Of a DNA stretch of 64,000 bases, positions 17,320 to 26,545 are shown piece after piece. Both the position numbers and the translations under genes were made by a program. The first letter of the stretch is position 1. The number at the start of each line of letters is the position of its first letter. Origin of the DNA: an uncultured Anaerolineae bacterium (lineage in GTDB: Bacteria; Chloroflexota; Anaerolineae; J036; Brachytrichaceae); contig CALGMA010000004.1 in NCBI GenBank assembly GCA_937959265.1, forward strand, positions 1 through 64,000, read 5' to 3'. Below the pieces are notes generated by a model that ran no database searches, was not told where the DNA came from, and was given only the letters and a program-made list of their open reading frames with translations.

Positions 17320-19169
17320 ATGTTGATCCCGCGTTCGCGCAGCATCGCCCGTACGACCTCGCCATGTGTCGGCTGCACGAGCGCCAGCGGCTTTGTGCTG
17401 CCCTCGATGGGGGTCAAATACGGACCTACTACGCTATCGTCGAGCAAGTTATCCAGCACGGTGTGGTTGGATACCTCGAGCAACATCACCGGTTGCAAAT
17501 CGGCCTTGCCGAAGAAGCTGGCCCATGCGCGAATCTTCTCCTCCAACTCGACTGGGATCGGCCCGGCGTGTAATTCGGCGAGCATGGCCAGCAATTGATC
17601 GAGCGCGGCGCCGGCGCTCATCGCGGCGCGCACGCTGCCGGCCGTGATGCGCGCGGCATGATCTCCCTCGCCGGTTGGCGAAAGTTCGGCGAATTGGGCC
17701 AACCGGCCCAGGGCATATACGCTCGGCGCAGCCTGGGTGAACGTGACCTCGCCTTCGTTACTCACGCGCAGCGCGTTCTCGGTCGCCGGATCGCCGGCCG
17801 GCTGTAGCAGCGGCGTCCAGCCCGCCTCGCGCAGCACCGCCGTAACTTCGGCGACGTCGCGCCCTTCGATCAACCGGAAGCGCGGGCCGATGGCCTGTGG
17901 CTCGAACGGCGTCAATGCGTCTGTCAGCTCTTGTTCTGCTTCGGCGTCTGCGAACTGCACCACACAGACGTTGCGGTGAAAGGTGATGCGCCGGTGCGCT
18001 GCTTCCCATTCCTCCAGCGAGCGGCGCACGTTGGCCGGGATCGGCCCACCCTGGTGCGCTTCGAGGAAGGCGATGACGCGCGCGGCGTTCCATCCGCTTT
18101 GCTGGCCGCGATACAGCGATTCGCGCGTGAGCTGATAGGTGATGACGCGCTCGCCGCCCTGCGACTCGGCGAAGTGATCGAGGTCGCTCAGCACTGCGTC
18201 GCTGATCGGTTCGAGCGCCAGCACGGCGAAGTTCGGCTGCACGATGAGCTTGCCGCCGCTCTCGACGAATGTCGGCTGATCGCCGCCGCCGATCAGCCAT
18301 GCGCCGGTCGGTGTGAGGCGGAACGCCGCCGGCGCGACGTTTTCACCGCCGGCCTGCCGAGCATCGCTCGGGTATCCCAGTTCGACTAGACCCATCCACC
18401 ACAGTGGGCCGGTCAACACGTTCACGATGAATCCGCCCTCGACCAGATCCCAACCGTTTGCCTCGTTCTTGACCGCGCCGAAAGTAAGCCCATAGGGATT
18501 GTTTGCCCCATAGTAAGGGGAGGCATACAAACTGCTCTGGCTGCTGCCGCGATGCCAGCGCTCGAACAAGAAGGCGTAGTCGTTGCGCTTGACGTAGGCG
18601 ATCAGTTCGGCCAGCGTAATCCAGTCGCCGGATTGCCGATTGACTTGCGCCAAACGGCCGATCGCCCGCAATAGCGTGAGGCGGGCTTTGCCAAGCGCTG
18701 CTGGTGCTTCTCGGCCTGCATATCCGCCGCTGACTTGCAGCGGCAATCGCAGCAGCTCGTTCCACGCGTCGCTATCGCGCCAGGTTTCAAACGTCCACTT
18801 TACCCGCTGGGCCATCGGCATGCCGAGCAGCCGACCGTTCGGATTGGCGTTGATGAGGCGGCCCTGATTGGCCTCGCTCAGCTCGTTCATCGCCCGCAGC
18901 AGTCGGCGCATGAACCACATTCGCCCGTTGTCGCGTTCGTCGGCCGGCGCCTCTGCCACATTCAGCGCTGCGGCCAGTGCCTTGAGGTGACTCTTATAGA
19001 CCCAGCCCTGTTGCGTCAACGCGACGCCGCTGGCCTTGCGCACATGGCGCCAATAGCGGCCCAGGTCGCGTTGGAAGTCGCCGGCGCTGGCGCTGAGCAC
19101 TGTGAATTGGGAGCTGCGCATTGCCCTTCCCGAATGCTCATGCTCGATTCTGGACTCCTCCCGATTCAT
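17316..19169 (-). CDS. Helicase-associated (XPB/Ssl2-type, Helicase_C_3) domain protein
   Basis: Large 617-aa protein without helicase motifs. The middle part (residues ~295-345) contains GGDQPTFVESGGKLIVQPNF followed by VLALEPISDAVLSDLDHFAE, the hallmark of the Helicase_C_3/XPB_Ssl2 domain that accompanies bacterial XPB helicases. The N-terminal half is helical with many Trp residues and may contain winged-helix folds; the C-terminus (VSNHTVLDNLLDD...IRAML-like) may be a WYL-like small-ligand or nucleic-acid module. It is the third gene of a minus-strand operon, 2 bp after the preceding gene, which it resembles in general build. Role: presumably a partner of the helicase. The specific function is unknown. 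Confidence 0.7.
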   Translation of the reverse strand: MNREESRIEHEHSGRAMRSSQFTVLSASAGDFQRDLGRYWRHVRKASGVALTQQGWVYKSHLKALAAALNVAEAPADERDNGRMWFMRRLLRAMNELSEANQGRLINANPNGRLLGMPMAQRVKWTFETWRDSDAWNELLRLPLQVSGGYAGREAPAALGKARLTLLRAIGRLAQVNRQSGDWITLAELIAYVKRNDYAFLFERWHRGSSQSSLYASPYYGANNPYGLTFGAVKNEANGWDLVEGGFIVNVLTGPLWWMGLVELGYPSDARQAGGENVAPAAFRLTPTGAWLIGGGDQPTFVESGGKLIVQPNFAVLALEPISDAVLSDLDHFAESQGGERVITYQLTRESLYRGQQSGWNAARVIAFLEAHQGGPIPANVRRSLEEWEAAHRRITFHRNVCVVQFADAEAEQELTDALTPFEPQAIGPRFRLIEGRDVAEVTAVLREAGWTPLLQPAGDPATENALRVSNEGEVTFTQAAPSVYALGRLAQFAELSPTGEGDHAARITAGSVRAAMSAGAALDQLLAMLAELHAGPIPVELEEKIRAWASFFGKADLQPVMLLEVSNHTVLDNLLDDSVVGPYLTPIEGSTKPLALVQPTHGEVVRAMLRERGINI

Positions 19170-19171
19170 GC

Positions 19172-21184
19172 TTACTTCACCCTCGGCGTGTAGCCCTTTT
19201 CTTGAAGTTCCTCGATCAACGCGTCCAGGCCATCCTCGTACAGGACGAAGGCACGCGGCGATAGTTGGTAAACCACGTGCTGCATCAGGCTGGTGCTGGC
19301 GGCCAGCTCTCTGGCGGCGAAGTCATCGGTCAGCTCCAGCACGGTGAGCGATTGATACACGCGTACGCGCCCATGCCGCCGCGCGATCAGCTTGAATTGG
19401 TTGCTGACCGTACGGCTGAGTGGCACCCTGGCGCGCTTGAACTGCGCTGCGACATCCGCGAACGACAAACCTTCTGACAGCGCACGCTCGATGCTGGCTG
19501 CGGTGAATGTGTAAGTGAACGGCGCATTGCCGCGTTCGGTGCAGCGGCGCACCACACCCACCAGCGCGGCGCGATCCGGCGCTGGCGGCGCTCGCAACGT
19601 GCGCTCGTCCAGCCATTCGATTGGCTCGACCGTGCGCGACTTGCGGGCGGCGCCGACCGGCAGCGCATCCTCTCGCCCTTCGATCAACCATTCGCCCACC
19701 GGTGTGATCTTGAAAGCGTCCAGCCGGCCGGCCGGCGTCAAGCGTACCTCGACTGCACCGAACCAGGCGAGTGAATCTCGTATGATGTGTTCAAGGACGG
19801 CGCCAGCGGTGGCGCGCCATTCCTCCGGGCGTTTCAAATTTATGCGGGCGCCCGTGTCAGCGAGCGCAAACCACCAGTCCGCCTTCGTAGCAAACGTCCA
19901 AACGCATTCCGGGTAAAACTCGAAAAGCTGTGTCTGCAGCGCGTCCCAGCGGATCCACCGGTCGAGCGGCAGGCCGCGCAGCACGCGCACTATGTAGCGC
20001 CGTAGCGCGCACCACTCGGCGGCCAGCAGGCCGGGTGTCAGGTAGCGCGCGCCGATCGCGCGCATCACGCGGAAGTTCTGCTCGGGCTTCAGGTCACTCA
20101 TGGCGCTGCGCACTTCCAGGCCGGTCATGATTTGCTCGCTCCAGGCCGTCCAGGCGCGCCGGAGTTTGTGCTGATCGGCCAGCACCAGCCACTCTTCGAC
20201 CGCGCTGTTGCGTGTGCGCACGCGCAGCGCGCCATCCGCCGCTTGTGTCGCGCGTGCACCAGGATTGGGCGCCTCGATCAGTTGCAGGGCACATGCGATG
20301 GCGAACAGGAATTCGATGTGCGGCGTGGGCAGACCGGTTTGGTTCTCCAACGTTGCCGATGATTCGGCCGTCAGCGGGCTGAGCATCGGCACACTGATGC
20401 CGGTGTGTGGGTCCGGCGCCCAGTTCGGCCGGGATCGCAGCACGCGCTCTGTTTCGTCGGCGCTGTGCTCCCAGTCGCGCAGCCAGATCAAGCGTGCGGC
20501 TTGCTTATGCGGTGGCAGCGTCGCGCGCAAGGCGGCACCGCTGCGCGCGACGGCGTCCAGGAATCCCTCGAAGTGTTCGAGGAAATTGGTGATAGGTGAC
20601 GAAAGTCCCTCGACCTCATGCGTCGTCGCCTCCGCCGGGATGGGCCAGCGCATCACTGGTGTGCGCACGCGGTGCAGCGGCAGCCACTGATAGTACACAT
20701 CACGCGAGCCGACGGGGAAGGGCGCACGCGTCGGGAAGAGCAGGGCGTGCCGGCGCAGTGACTCGATCAGCTCCGTCAACCGACGGTCGGCATCGAGCCG
20801 GTAGTCGCCCGAGCGCTCGGCCAGCCGCGCCCACAGGTCGGCGATCGTGCTGCGCGCGATAGGCACCTCGTGGTCGCGCGCGGTGAGCAGCCGACGGGCG
20901 AAGTTTTTTTGTTCGTCGCTCAGGCCCTCCAACAACGCATCAGGCGATTCGGCGACGCGGGAGATGCGCTCATTTAGCGCTGTGACCACTTGTTCGACCA
21001 ACCCTACGCGCGAGTTACCCTTCGGCGTCGCACCTAGCCAGCGTGCCAATTCGCGCAACTGGGCGCCGCTGAACTCGGCTTCGATCACCGGCGCGAGTGA
21101 AACTGCGCTGGTGCGAAAGGGCATGGCGACGGGCCACGTCATTGCCGATGTTACAAAGTCGGTCGCAGGTTGAGCCTTTCCCAT
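19172..21184 (-). CDS. Large helicase-associated protein, second of the XPB operon
   Basis: A 670-aa protein lacking ATPase motifs. The N-terminal part (residues ~35-160) has SAP/winged-helix-like helices (LRELARWLGATPKGNSRVGL). The C-terminal ~150 residues (VRVYQSLTVLELTDDFAARE and QLSPRAFVLYEDGLDALIEE) resemble the Helicase_C_3 region that follows XPB-like enzymes in other bacteria. It lies 26 bp after the helicase gene and 2 bp before the next gene, so the three are almost surely co-transcribed and probably form one complex. The recognition rests on general resemblance and context; no known name applies. ATG 21184 is the outermost start; Met15 or Met21 are alternatives. Confidence 0.65.
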   Translation of the reverse strand: MGKAQPATDFVTSAMTWPVAMPFRTSAVSLAPVIEAEFSGAQLRELARWLGATPKGNSRVGLVEQVVTALNERISRVAESPDALLEGLSDEQKNFARRLLTARDHEVPIARSTIADLWARLAERSGDYRLDADRRLTELIESLRRHALLFPTRAPFPVGSRDVYYQWLPLHRVRTPVMRWPIPAEATTHEVEGLSSPITNFLEHFEGFLDAVARSGAALRATLPPHKQAARLIWLRDWEHSADETERVLRSRPNWAPDPHTGISVPMLSPLTAESSATLENQTGLPTPHIEFLFAIACALQLIEAPNPGARATQAADGALRVRTRNSAVEEWLVLADQHKLRRAWTAWSEQIMTGLEVRSAMSDLKPEQNFRVMRAIGARYLTPGLLAAEWCALRRYIVRVLRGLPLDRWIRWDALQTQLFEFYPECVWTFATKADWWFALADTGARINLKRPEEWRATAGAVLEHIIRDSLAWFGAVEVRLTPAGRLDAFKITPVGEWLIEGREDALPVGAARKSRTVEPIEWLDERTLRAPPAPDRAALVGVVRRCTERGNAPFTYTFTAASIERALSEGLSFADVAAQFKRARVPLSRTVSNQFKLIARRHGRVRVYQSLTVLELTDDFAARELAASTSLMQHVVYQLSPRAFVLYEDGLDALIEELQEKGYTPRVK

Positions 21185-21210
21185 CGCGGCAAACCCAGAG
21201 TCTCCCTGCG

Positions 21211-23064
21211 CTATTCGAGCGCACCACCGGTGCGCCGGGTGGGCACTGCGTTCACGGCCAGCAGCGCCGGCGTGAAGCCGGATACCTCTTCTTCGTAGAG
21301 GATGTCGTAGTGGTAGCCTTGCTCGGTGAGGAAGAGCTGGCGCTTGGCAGCGTATTCCTGGTCGAGCGTATCGCGCGTGACGATGGTGTAGAAGTGCGCC
21401 AGCAGGCCGTTCTGCTTTGGCCGTAGCACGCGCCCCAGGCGTTGTGCCTCTTCCTGCCGGCTGCCGAACATGCCGCTCACCTGGATCAGCACGTTCGCGT
21501 CGGGCAGGTCGATCGAGAAGTTGCCGACCTTCGACAGCACCAGCCGGCGGATCTGTCCCTCGCGGAACTGCTGAAAAAGCTTCTCGCGCTGGCGCACCGG
21601 CGTCTCTCCGGTGATCAGCGGCGCATCGAGCCGCTGGGCGATTTGCTCCAACTGCGGGATGTACTGGCCGATGATCAGCACGTCGTCATCTTTGTGTTTG
21701 GCCATCAGCATCGAGACGATCTGTAGCTTGCGCGGGTTGGCTGCGGCGAAGTGATATTTCTGATCGTGTCCGGTGACGGCGTATTCCATGCGATCTTCAT
21801 CGGCCAGTGAGACGCGGATTTCGTGGCATTCGGCGGTGGCGATCCAGCCCTGGCGCTCCAGGTCCTTCCACGGCACGTCGTACTTCTTTGGCCCAACCAG
21901 CGAGAACACATCGCCTTCCATACCGTCTTCACGCACCAGCGTAGCGGTCAGGCCTAGCCGGCGGCGCGCCTGAATCTCCGCGGTCATGCGGAAGACCGGC
22001 GCCGGCAGCAAGTGCACCTCATCGTAGATGATCAGCCCCCAGTCCATGCTGTTGAACAGCGCCATGTGCGGATATTCGCTGATCCTGGGCAGCCTGCGCT
22101 TTTTGGGAGCCGTAGATTCGAAATAAAGGGTCGGCGCAGCGCTGCCGTCTTCATCTGTTCCCAATCCCCGGTCTCTAAGTTCTGACCCCTTTCGCGGGTG
22201 GTAGGTCAACACCTGATAAGTGCAGATCGTCACCGGCCGTATATCCTTCTTCAGGCCGCTGTACTCGCCGATTTGATCTTCGGTGAGTGTGGTCTTATCG
22301 AGGATCTCGCGCATCCACTGGCGGACGGCGACGGTGTTGGGTGTGAGGATGAGGGTGGCGCACTGCGCCTTGTGCATGGCAGCGATGCCGACGATGGTCT
22401 TCCCAGCGCCGCAGGGCAGCACTACCACGCCGCTACCGCCGGCCGCGCTGCCCTGCGCCCAATACACCTCAGCGGCGTCAGCCTGGTAGTGTCGCAGCGC
22501 GAATGGCTGGCCGGCAAGCGTCACCTGACGCAGGTCGAAGTGCAGCGGCGCGCCGCTCACGTAGCCGGCCAGGTCTTCGGCCGGATAGCCGATCTGCAAC
22601 AAGACGCGTTTGACGTGGCCGCGCTGCGCCGGGTCTATCTCGAAGATTGACTGGCTCAAGCGACCTTTCACCAGCGGCGCGAACGATCGGTGACGCGCCA
22701 GTTCTTCGCCCAGCACGGCGTCGTCGGCAATGACCAGCATGCGCCCATCTTCGAGCGTGAGCTTGATCCGCCCGTAACGGCCGACGGCATCGCGGATGTC
22801 TACCTTGATGTTCTCTGGAAGGGGGTATTTCGAGTATCGCTCCAGATCGGCCAGGATCACATCAGCAGTCAGGCCGGCGGCAGCAGCGTTCCAGAGCGAC
22901 AGCGACGAGATGCGGTAGGTGTGCACGTATTCCGGGCTTTTCTCGAGCTCGGCGAAGCGCGCCAACGCGTCGCGCGCCTCGGTGTAATATGGGTTGTCTA
23001 CCTCCAGCAGCACCGAGCGGTCGCTTTGTACGATGAGCGGATTCTCCGGCTTATAGCTGTGCAT
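21211..23064 (-). CDS. XPB/ERCC3-type superfamily 2 DNA helicase
   Basis: DNA translocase related to eukaryotic XPB and mycobacterial homologues, expected to open damaged or paused DNA. Motifs in order: N-terminal damage-recognition-like domain, Q-like LRHYQADA (~195), Walker A GAGKT (~222), DEVH box in IIYDEVHLLPA (~326), the XPB-specific RED motif in LVREDGMEGD (~358), GLTAT, and motif VI in EEAQRLGRVLRPK (~565). About 40 extra residues (near 275-315) between LTYH and PHMALF are low-complexity and unlike other XPB proteins. First gene of a three-gene operon with two accessory proteins. TCTAAT lies 10 nt before the ATG on the minus strand, so its leader is very short. Confidence 0.92.
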   Translation of the reverse strand: MHSYKPENPLIVQSDRSVLLEVDNPYYTEARDALARFAELEKSPEYVHTYRISSLSLWNAAAAGLTADVILADLERYSKYPLPENIKVDIRDAVGRYGRIKLTLEDGRMLVIADDAVLGEELARHRSFAPLVKGRLSQSIFEIDPAQRGHVKRVLLQIGYPAEDLAGYVSGAPLHFDLRQVTLAGQPFALRHYQADAAEVYWAQGSAAGGSGVVVLPCGAGKTIVGIAAMHKAQCATLILTPNTVAVRQWMREILDKTTLTEDQIGEYSGLKKDIRPVTICTYQVLTYHPRKGSELRDRGLGTDEDGSAAPTLYFESTAPKKRRLPRISEYPHMALFNSMDWGLIIYDEVHLLPAPVFRMTAEIQARRRLGLTATLVREDGMEGDVFSLVGPKKYDVPWKDLERQGWIATAECHEIRVSLADEDRMEYAVTGHDQKYHFAAANPRKLQIVSMLMAKHKDDDVLIIGQYIPQLEQIAQRLDAPLITGETPVRQREKLFQQFREGQIRRLVLSKVGNFSIDLPDANVLIQVSGMFGSRQEEAQRLGRVLRPKQNGLLAHFYTIVTRDTLDQEYAAKRQLFLTEQGYHYDILYEEEVSGFTPALLAVNAVPTRRTGGALE

Positions 23065-23144
23065 CGAATGACCGATTAGAACACAGTCAGCGGCGGAAAT
23101 CCAGCGCCAATCTGGTGGACAAACCGGCGCATCGCTTTCAAACT

Positions 23145-25343
23145 ATGCCTACGATGAAGCACACATTGACCTGGATCGTCGGCCCGACCGACGATCCGCA
23201 TCGCATCCCGTCAAAGTTCGTTCCTGCGACTGTGCCCGGTGCCGTCCAGCTCGACTGGGCGCGTGCGTATGGCTGGCCGCAGACCGAATATGACCCTGAC
23301 TTGAGCAAGTATGCCTGGATGGAAGACGCCTTCTGGCTGTATCGCGCCACGCTCGACTGGTTGCCGCCGGCCGGCCAACGCGTGTTCTTCGTGTGCCAGG
23401 GCGTGGATTACCGCTGCGAGGTTCGGCTGGAGGGGCGCGCACTGCATGCGCAAGAGGGGATGTTCACGCCGATCGAGCTTGATATTACCGACCTTGCACC
23501 TATCGGCGCAACGCTGGAGGTGCTGGTCTTTCCTGCGCCGAAGAGTCACGATGCTCCGGCCGACCGCACGCAGGCCAATCAAAGCTGTAAGCCGGCCGTC
23601 GCCTATGGCTGGGACTTTCATCCCCGCTTGATCCCTTTGGGCATCTGGGACGACGCCTATCTGGAAGCGCGGCCAGCAACGCACATCCGCGCTGCCGAGC
23701 TGACGTACGCGCTGAGCGACGACTTCAGCCGCGCTGACCTTGCGCTCGACGTTGCGCTCAGCCAGATGCCCGATGCCGGCATGCGCCTGCGCTGGCAGAT
23801 TGTCGCGCCGAACGGTGAGGTCGTGCACGAGCAACTGGTGACGCCCGACGCGGCGATGATTCGGCTCCGGCATGAAGCGCATCAGCCGGCGCTGTGGTGG
23901 CCGCATGATCACGGCGATCAGCCGCTTTACACTTCGTTGATCGAACTCTGGGCTGCCGATGGCGAGGCGATTGATCGCCGGCAGGCGCGCTTTGGCTTTC
24001 GGCGCGTTCGCCTAGTGACGCATCCGACGCAGTGGCAGGAGATCGCGCCCTACGACTTTCCGAAGGGCCGTCATACCTCACCGATTACCCTGGAAGTCAA
24101 CGGATGGCGCATCTTTGCGCGCGGCACGAACTGGGTGACTCCCTCACTCTTCCCCGGCGCACTGGCCGAGGCGCACTACCGTGAGCAGTTGGCGCTGGTG
24201 AAAGCCGCGCACATGAACATTGTGCGTTGCTGGGGCGGCGCAAATGTCCAGAAAGAAGCCTTCTTCGACCTGTGCGACGAACTCGGCATCATGGTCTGGC
24301 AAGAATTCCCGCTGGCGTGCAACCGCTATGAGGGCACGCCGGCTTATCTGCGCGTGCTCGACCAAGAGTCGCGCGCGATCATCCGGCGCGTCCGGCGGCA
24401 TCCATCGCTGGCGCTGTGGTGCGGCGGCAACGAGCTGTTCAACGATTGGTCGCGTATGACCGACCAGGACCTGGCGCTGCGCTTGCTCGACCGCAACTGC
24501 TACGACCTCGATCCCCACACGCCGTTTTTGATGACCTCGCCCGCGATGGGCATGGTGCATGGCGGCTACTTCTTTCGCAATCCCAAGAGCGTCGAGGTGT
24601 ATCAGTATTTTGCCGAGTCGCGCGCGACGGCCTATACCGAGTTCGGCGTGCCGGCGCTAGCCGACGTCGAGGTGCTGCGGCAAATCATCCCTGCGGAGGA
24701 GCTTTGGCCGCCGCGCCCAGGCACACAGTGGGAGACGCGCCATGCCTTTCGCGCCTGGATGCCGGACTCGTGGCTTGACCTGCCTACGCTCGAAGACTAC
24801 TTCGGCCCAATTGCCGACCTCGAATCGCTCGTCGCCTGCGCGCAATGGTTGCAGAGCGAAGGACTGAAGACGATCTACGAGGAGGCGCGCCGGCAGAAAC
24901 CCACCTGCGCTATGGCGCTGTGTTGGGTGCTGAACGAGCCGTGGCCGACCGCTGCCAACAATAGCTTGATCTCCTGGCCGACGCGCCCGAAGCCCGCGCT
25001 GCACGCCGTGGCCCAGGCGTGTCGGCCGGTGCTGGCCAGCGCGCGCATCCCCAAGTTCAGTTGGCGCGCCGGCGAAAACCTGAGCGTTCAGCTCTTCATG
25101 CTCAACGACTCGCCCGATCCGCTGGTGCCGGGGTATGTGGATGTATGGTTGGAGACAGAAGCGGGGAGACTGACGATTGGAGACTGGCGGTTCGAGGGTG
25201 GGGCGGCGAATGAGAACATCGCCGGGCCGACGCTGGACGTCATCCTGCCGGCGATGCAGGCGGCGCGTTTCACGCTGGGATTGGATGTGGTCGGTAAGCC
25301 GGAGTGGAGTTCGCGCTACGAGTTGCTCTTTCGCCGGGCATGA
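23145..25343 (+). CDS. Glycoside hydrolase family 2 enzyme, beta-mannosidase-like
   Basis: Hydrolyses beta-linked sugars, most likely mannosides. The N-terminal jelly roll contains GYGWDFHPRL-like VAYGWDFHPRLIPLGIWDD, the standard GH2 mannosidase signature. The acid/base Glu is in LWCGGNELFNDW and the probable nucleophile Glu in AYTEFGVPAL. At 732 aa it is somewhat shorter than typical mannosidases (800+). No signal peptide is seen, so it should act in the cytoplasm. ATG 23145 (or 23154, MKHTLTW) is chosen; a GTG at 23115 adds residues with no family support. Near the C-terminus a word-like segment (ETEAGRLTIGDWRFEGGAA) appears inserted. It is divergent from the XPB operon and followed 56 bp later by a sugar-acid dehydratase-like gene. 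Confidence 0.85.
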   Translation: MPTMKHTLTWIVGPTDDPHRIPSKFVPATVPGAVQLDWARAYGWPQTEYDPDLSKYAWMEDAFWLYRATLDWLPPAGQRVFFVCQGVDYRCEVRLEGRALHAQEGMFTPIELDITDLAPIGATLEVLVFPAPKSHDAPADRTQANQSCKPAVAYGWDFHPRLIPLGIWDDAYLEARPATHIRAAELTYALSDDFSRADLALDVALSQMPDAGMRLRWQIVAPNGEVVHEQLVTPDAAMIRLRHEAHQPALWWPHDHGDQPLYTSLIELWAADGEAIDRRQARFGFRRVRLVTHPTQWQEIAPYDFPKGRHTSPITLEVNGWRIFARGTNWVTPSLFPGALAEAHYREQLALVKAAHMNIVRCWGGANVQKEAFFDLCDELGIMVWQEFPLACNRYEGTPAYLRVLDQESRAIIRRVRRHPSLALWCGGNELFNDWSRMTDQDLALRLLDRNCYDLDPHTPFLMTSPAMGMVHGGYFFRNPKSVEVYQYFAESRATAYTEFGVPALADVEVLRQIIPAEELWPPRPGTQWETRHAFRAWMPDSWLDLPTLEDYFGPIADLESLVACAQWLQSEGLKTIYEEARRQKPTCAMALCWVLNEPWPTAANNSLISWPTRPKPALHAVAQACRPVLASARIPKFSWRAGENLSVQLFMLNDSPDPLVPGYVDVWLETEAGRLTIGDWRFEGGAANENIAGPTLDVILPAMQAARFTLGLDVVGKPEWSSRYELLFRRA

Positions 25344-25384
25344 TTCGTCCCTCGTGTGCTTCGCCCTGTGCGCAGGATCATGCC

Positions 25385-25390
25385 TAAAAT
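25385..25390 (+). promoter_or_regulatory. Putative -10 box giving a leaderless transcript
   Basis: TAAAAT ends 9 nt before the ATG of the enolase-superfamily gene; no Shine-Dalgarno sequence lies between. Confidence 0.45.
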
Positions 25391-25399
25391 GCCTGCACC

Positions 25400-26545
25400 A
25401 TGAATATCGTTGACATCCGCGCCATCCCGCTGGCCGGCAAGACACCCGACGGCGGTTGGACGCACGATTTCGACCCCGACAACAACCTGCACACACTCAT
25501 CGAGGTGGTGACCGACGAGGCCATCGGCGGTCGGCCACTCACCGGCATCGGCAGCGTCTACACCAGCGGCGCGCTGGTCGAAGGCGCGCTCAAACTGTTG
25601 CGACCATGGTGCGTCGGCCACAGCGCGATCGAGCCAGAGCGGGTGAGTGAGATGCTGCGCCAGATGGCCTTCTGGCAAGGGCGCGGCGGCGCAGTTGAAC
25701 ACGCCATCAGCGGCATAGACATTGCCCTGTGGGACATCCTGGGCAAGGTGACCGGCCAGCCCGTGGCGCGCTTGCTGGGCGGCTACTATCGCCACAAGAT
25801 CAAGCCCTATGGCTCCATCTTGTTTGATGAACCAGCCAAGCTGAGCGACAAGCTACAAGATGTCGTCGTGCGCGGCTTTAAAGCGATCAAGATGGGCTGG
25901 CGGCCGTTTGGGCGCGTCAGCCGGCAGCTCGATGAGCAACTGGTCAAGACGGCGCGTGAGACGGTTGGCCCGGATGTCGAGCTGATGGTAGATGCCGGCG
26001 GCAGCGAACAGTTTTGGCCACACGGCTATAAGTGGGCCATCGAAACCGCGCGCATGCTGAAGGCGTATGACGTAACTTGGTTTGAGGAAGCGCTGCCGCC
26101 GGACGACGTCGAGGGCTTCATCAAGCTGCGCGAGCATTCGCCGGTGCCCATCAGCAGCGGCGAAGTGCTGACGCGACGGCAGGCGTTTATGCCGTGGATC
26201 GCGCGCGGGGCGGTGGACATCATCCAGCCGGATTGCACCAAGTGCGGCGGGCTGAGCGAAGCGCGGCGGATCGCCTGGATGGCCTATGACCACAATGTGC
26301 TGTGGGTGCCGCATGGCTGGAACACGGCGGTCGGCTTGGCTGCCGACTTGGCGCTGTCGGCGGCGATGCCGGTGGCGCGCTGGGTGGAGTACATCACGCC
26401 CTCCCCCTACATCGAGGAAATCGTCGTTACGCCGTTCAAGCTCGACGCGGGTGGACTGCTCGATATCCCAACTATGCCTGGCCTCGGCATCGAACTCGAT
26501 CCCGACGGATTGGCAAAGTATTCGAACGTACGCCTGACGCGGTGA
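25400..26545 (+). CDS. Enolase superfamily protein, mandelate racemase/sugar-acid dehydratase type
   Basis: A 381-aa barrel enzyme that would abstract a proton alpha to a carboxylate with a Mg2+ ion. Visible active-site elements: a KxK pair in FKAIKMGW (~156), metal ligands Asp in MVDAGG (~194), Glu in WFEEALPP (~221) and Glu in ISSGEVLT (~247), and the His base in VPHGWN (~297). This set is that of the mandelate racemase subgroup, which mostly contains acid-sugar dehydratases. The GH2 gene upstream fits a role in sugar breakdown, but the substrate cannot be told. The stop overlaps the GTG start of the biotin ligase gene (GTGA). Confidence 0.85.
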   Translation: MNIVDIRAIPLAGKTPDGGWTHDFDPDNNLHTLIEVVTDEAIGGRPLTGIGSVYTSGALVEGALKLLRPWCVGHSAIEPERVSEMLRQMAFWQGRGGAVEHAISGIDIALWDILGKVTGQPVARLLGGYYRHKIKPYGSILFDEPAKLSDKLQDVVVRGFKAIKMGWRPFGRVSRQLDEQLVKTARETVGPDVELMVDAGGSEQFWPHGYKWAIETARMLKAYDVTWFEEALPPDDVEGFIKLREHSPVPISSGEVLTRRQAFMPWIARGAVDIIQPDCTKCGGLSEARRIAWMAYDHNVLWVPHGWNTAVGLAADLALSAAMPVARWVEYITPSPYIEEIVVTPFKLDAGGLLDIPTMPGLGIELDPDGLAKYSNVRLTR

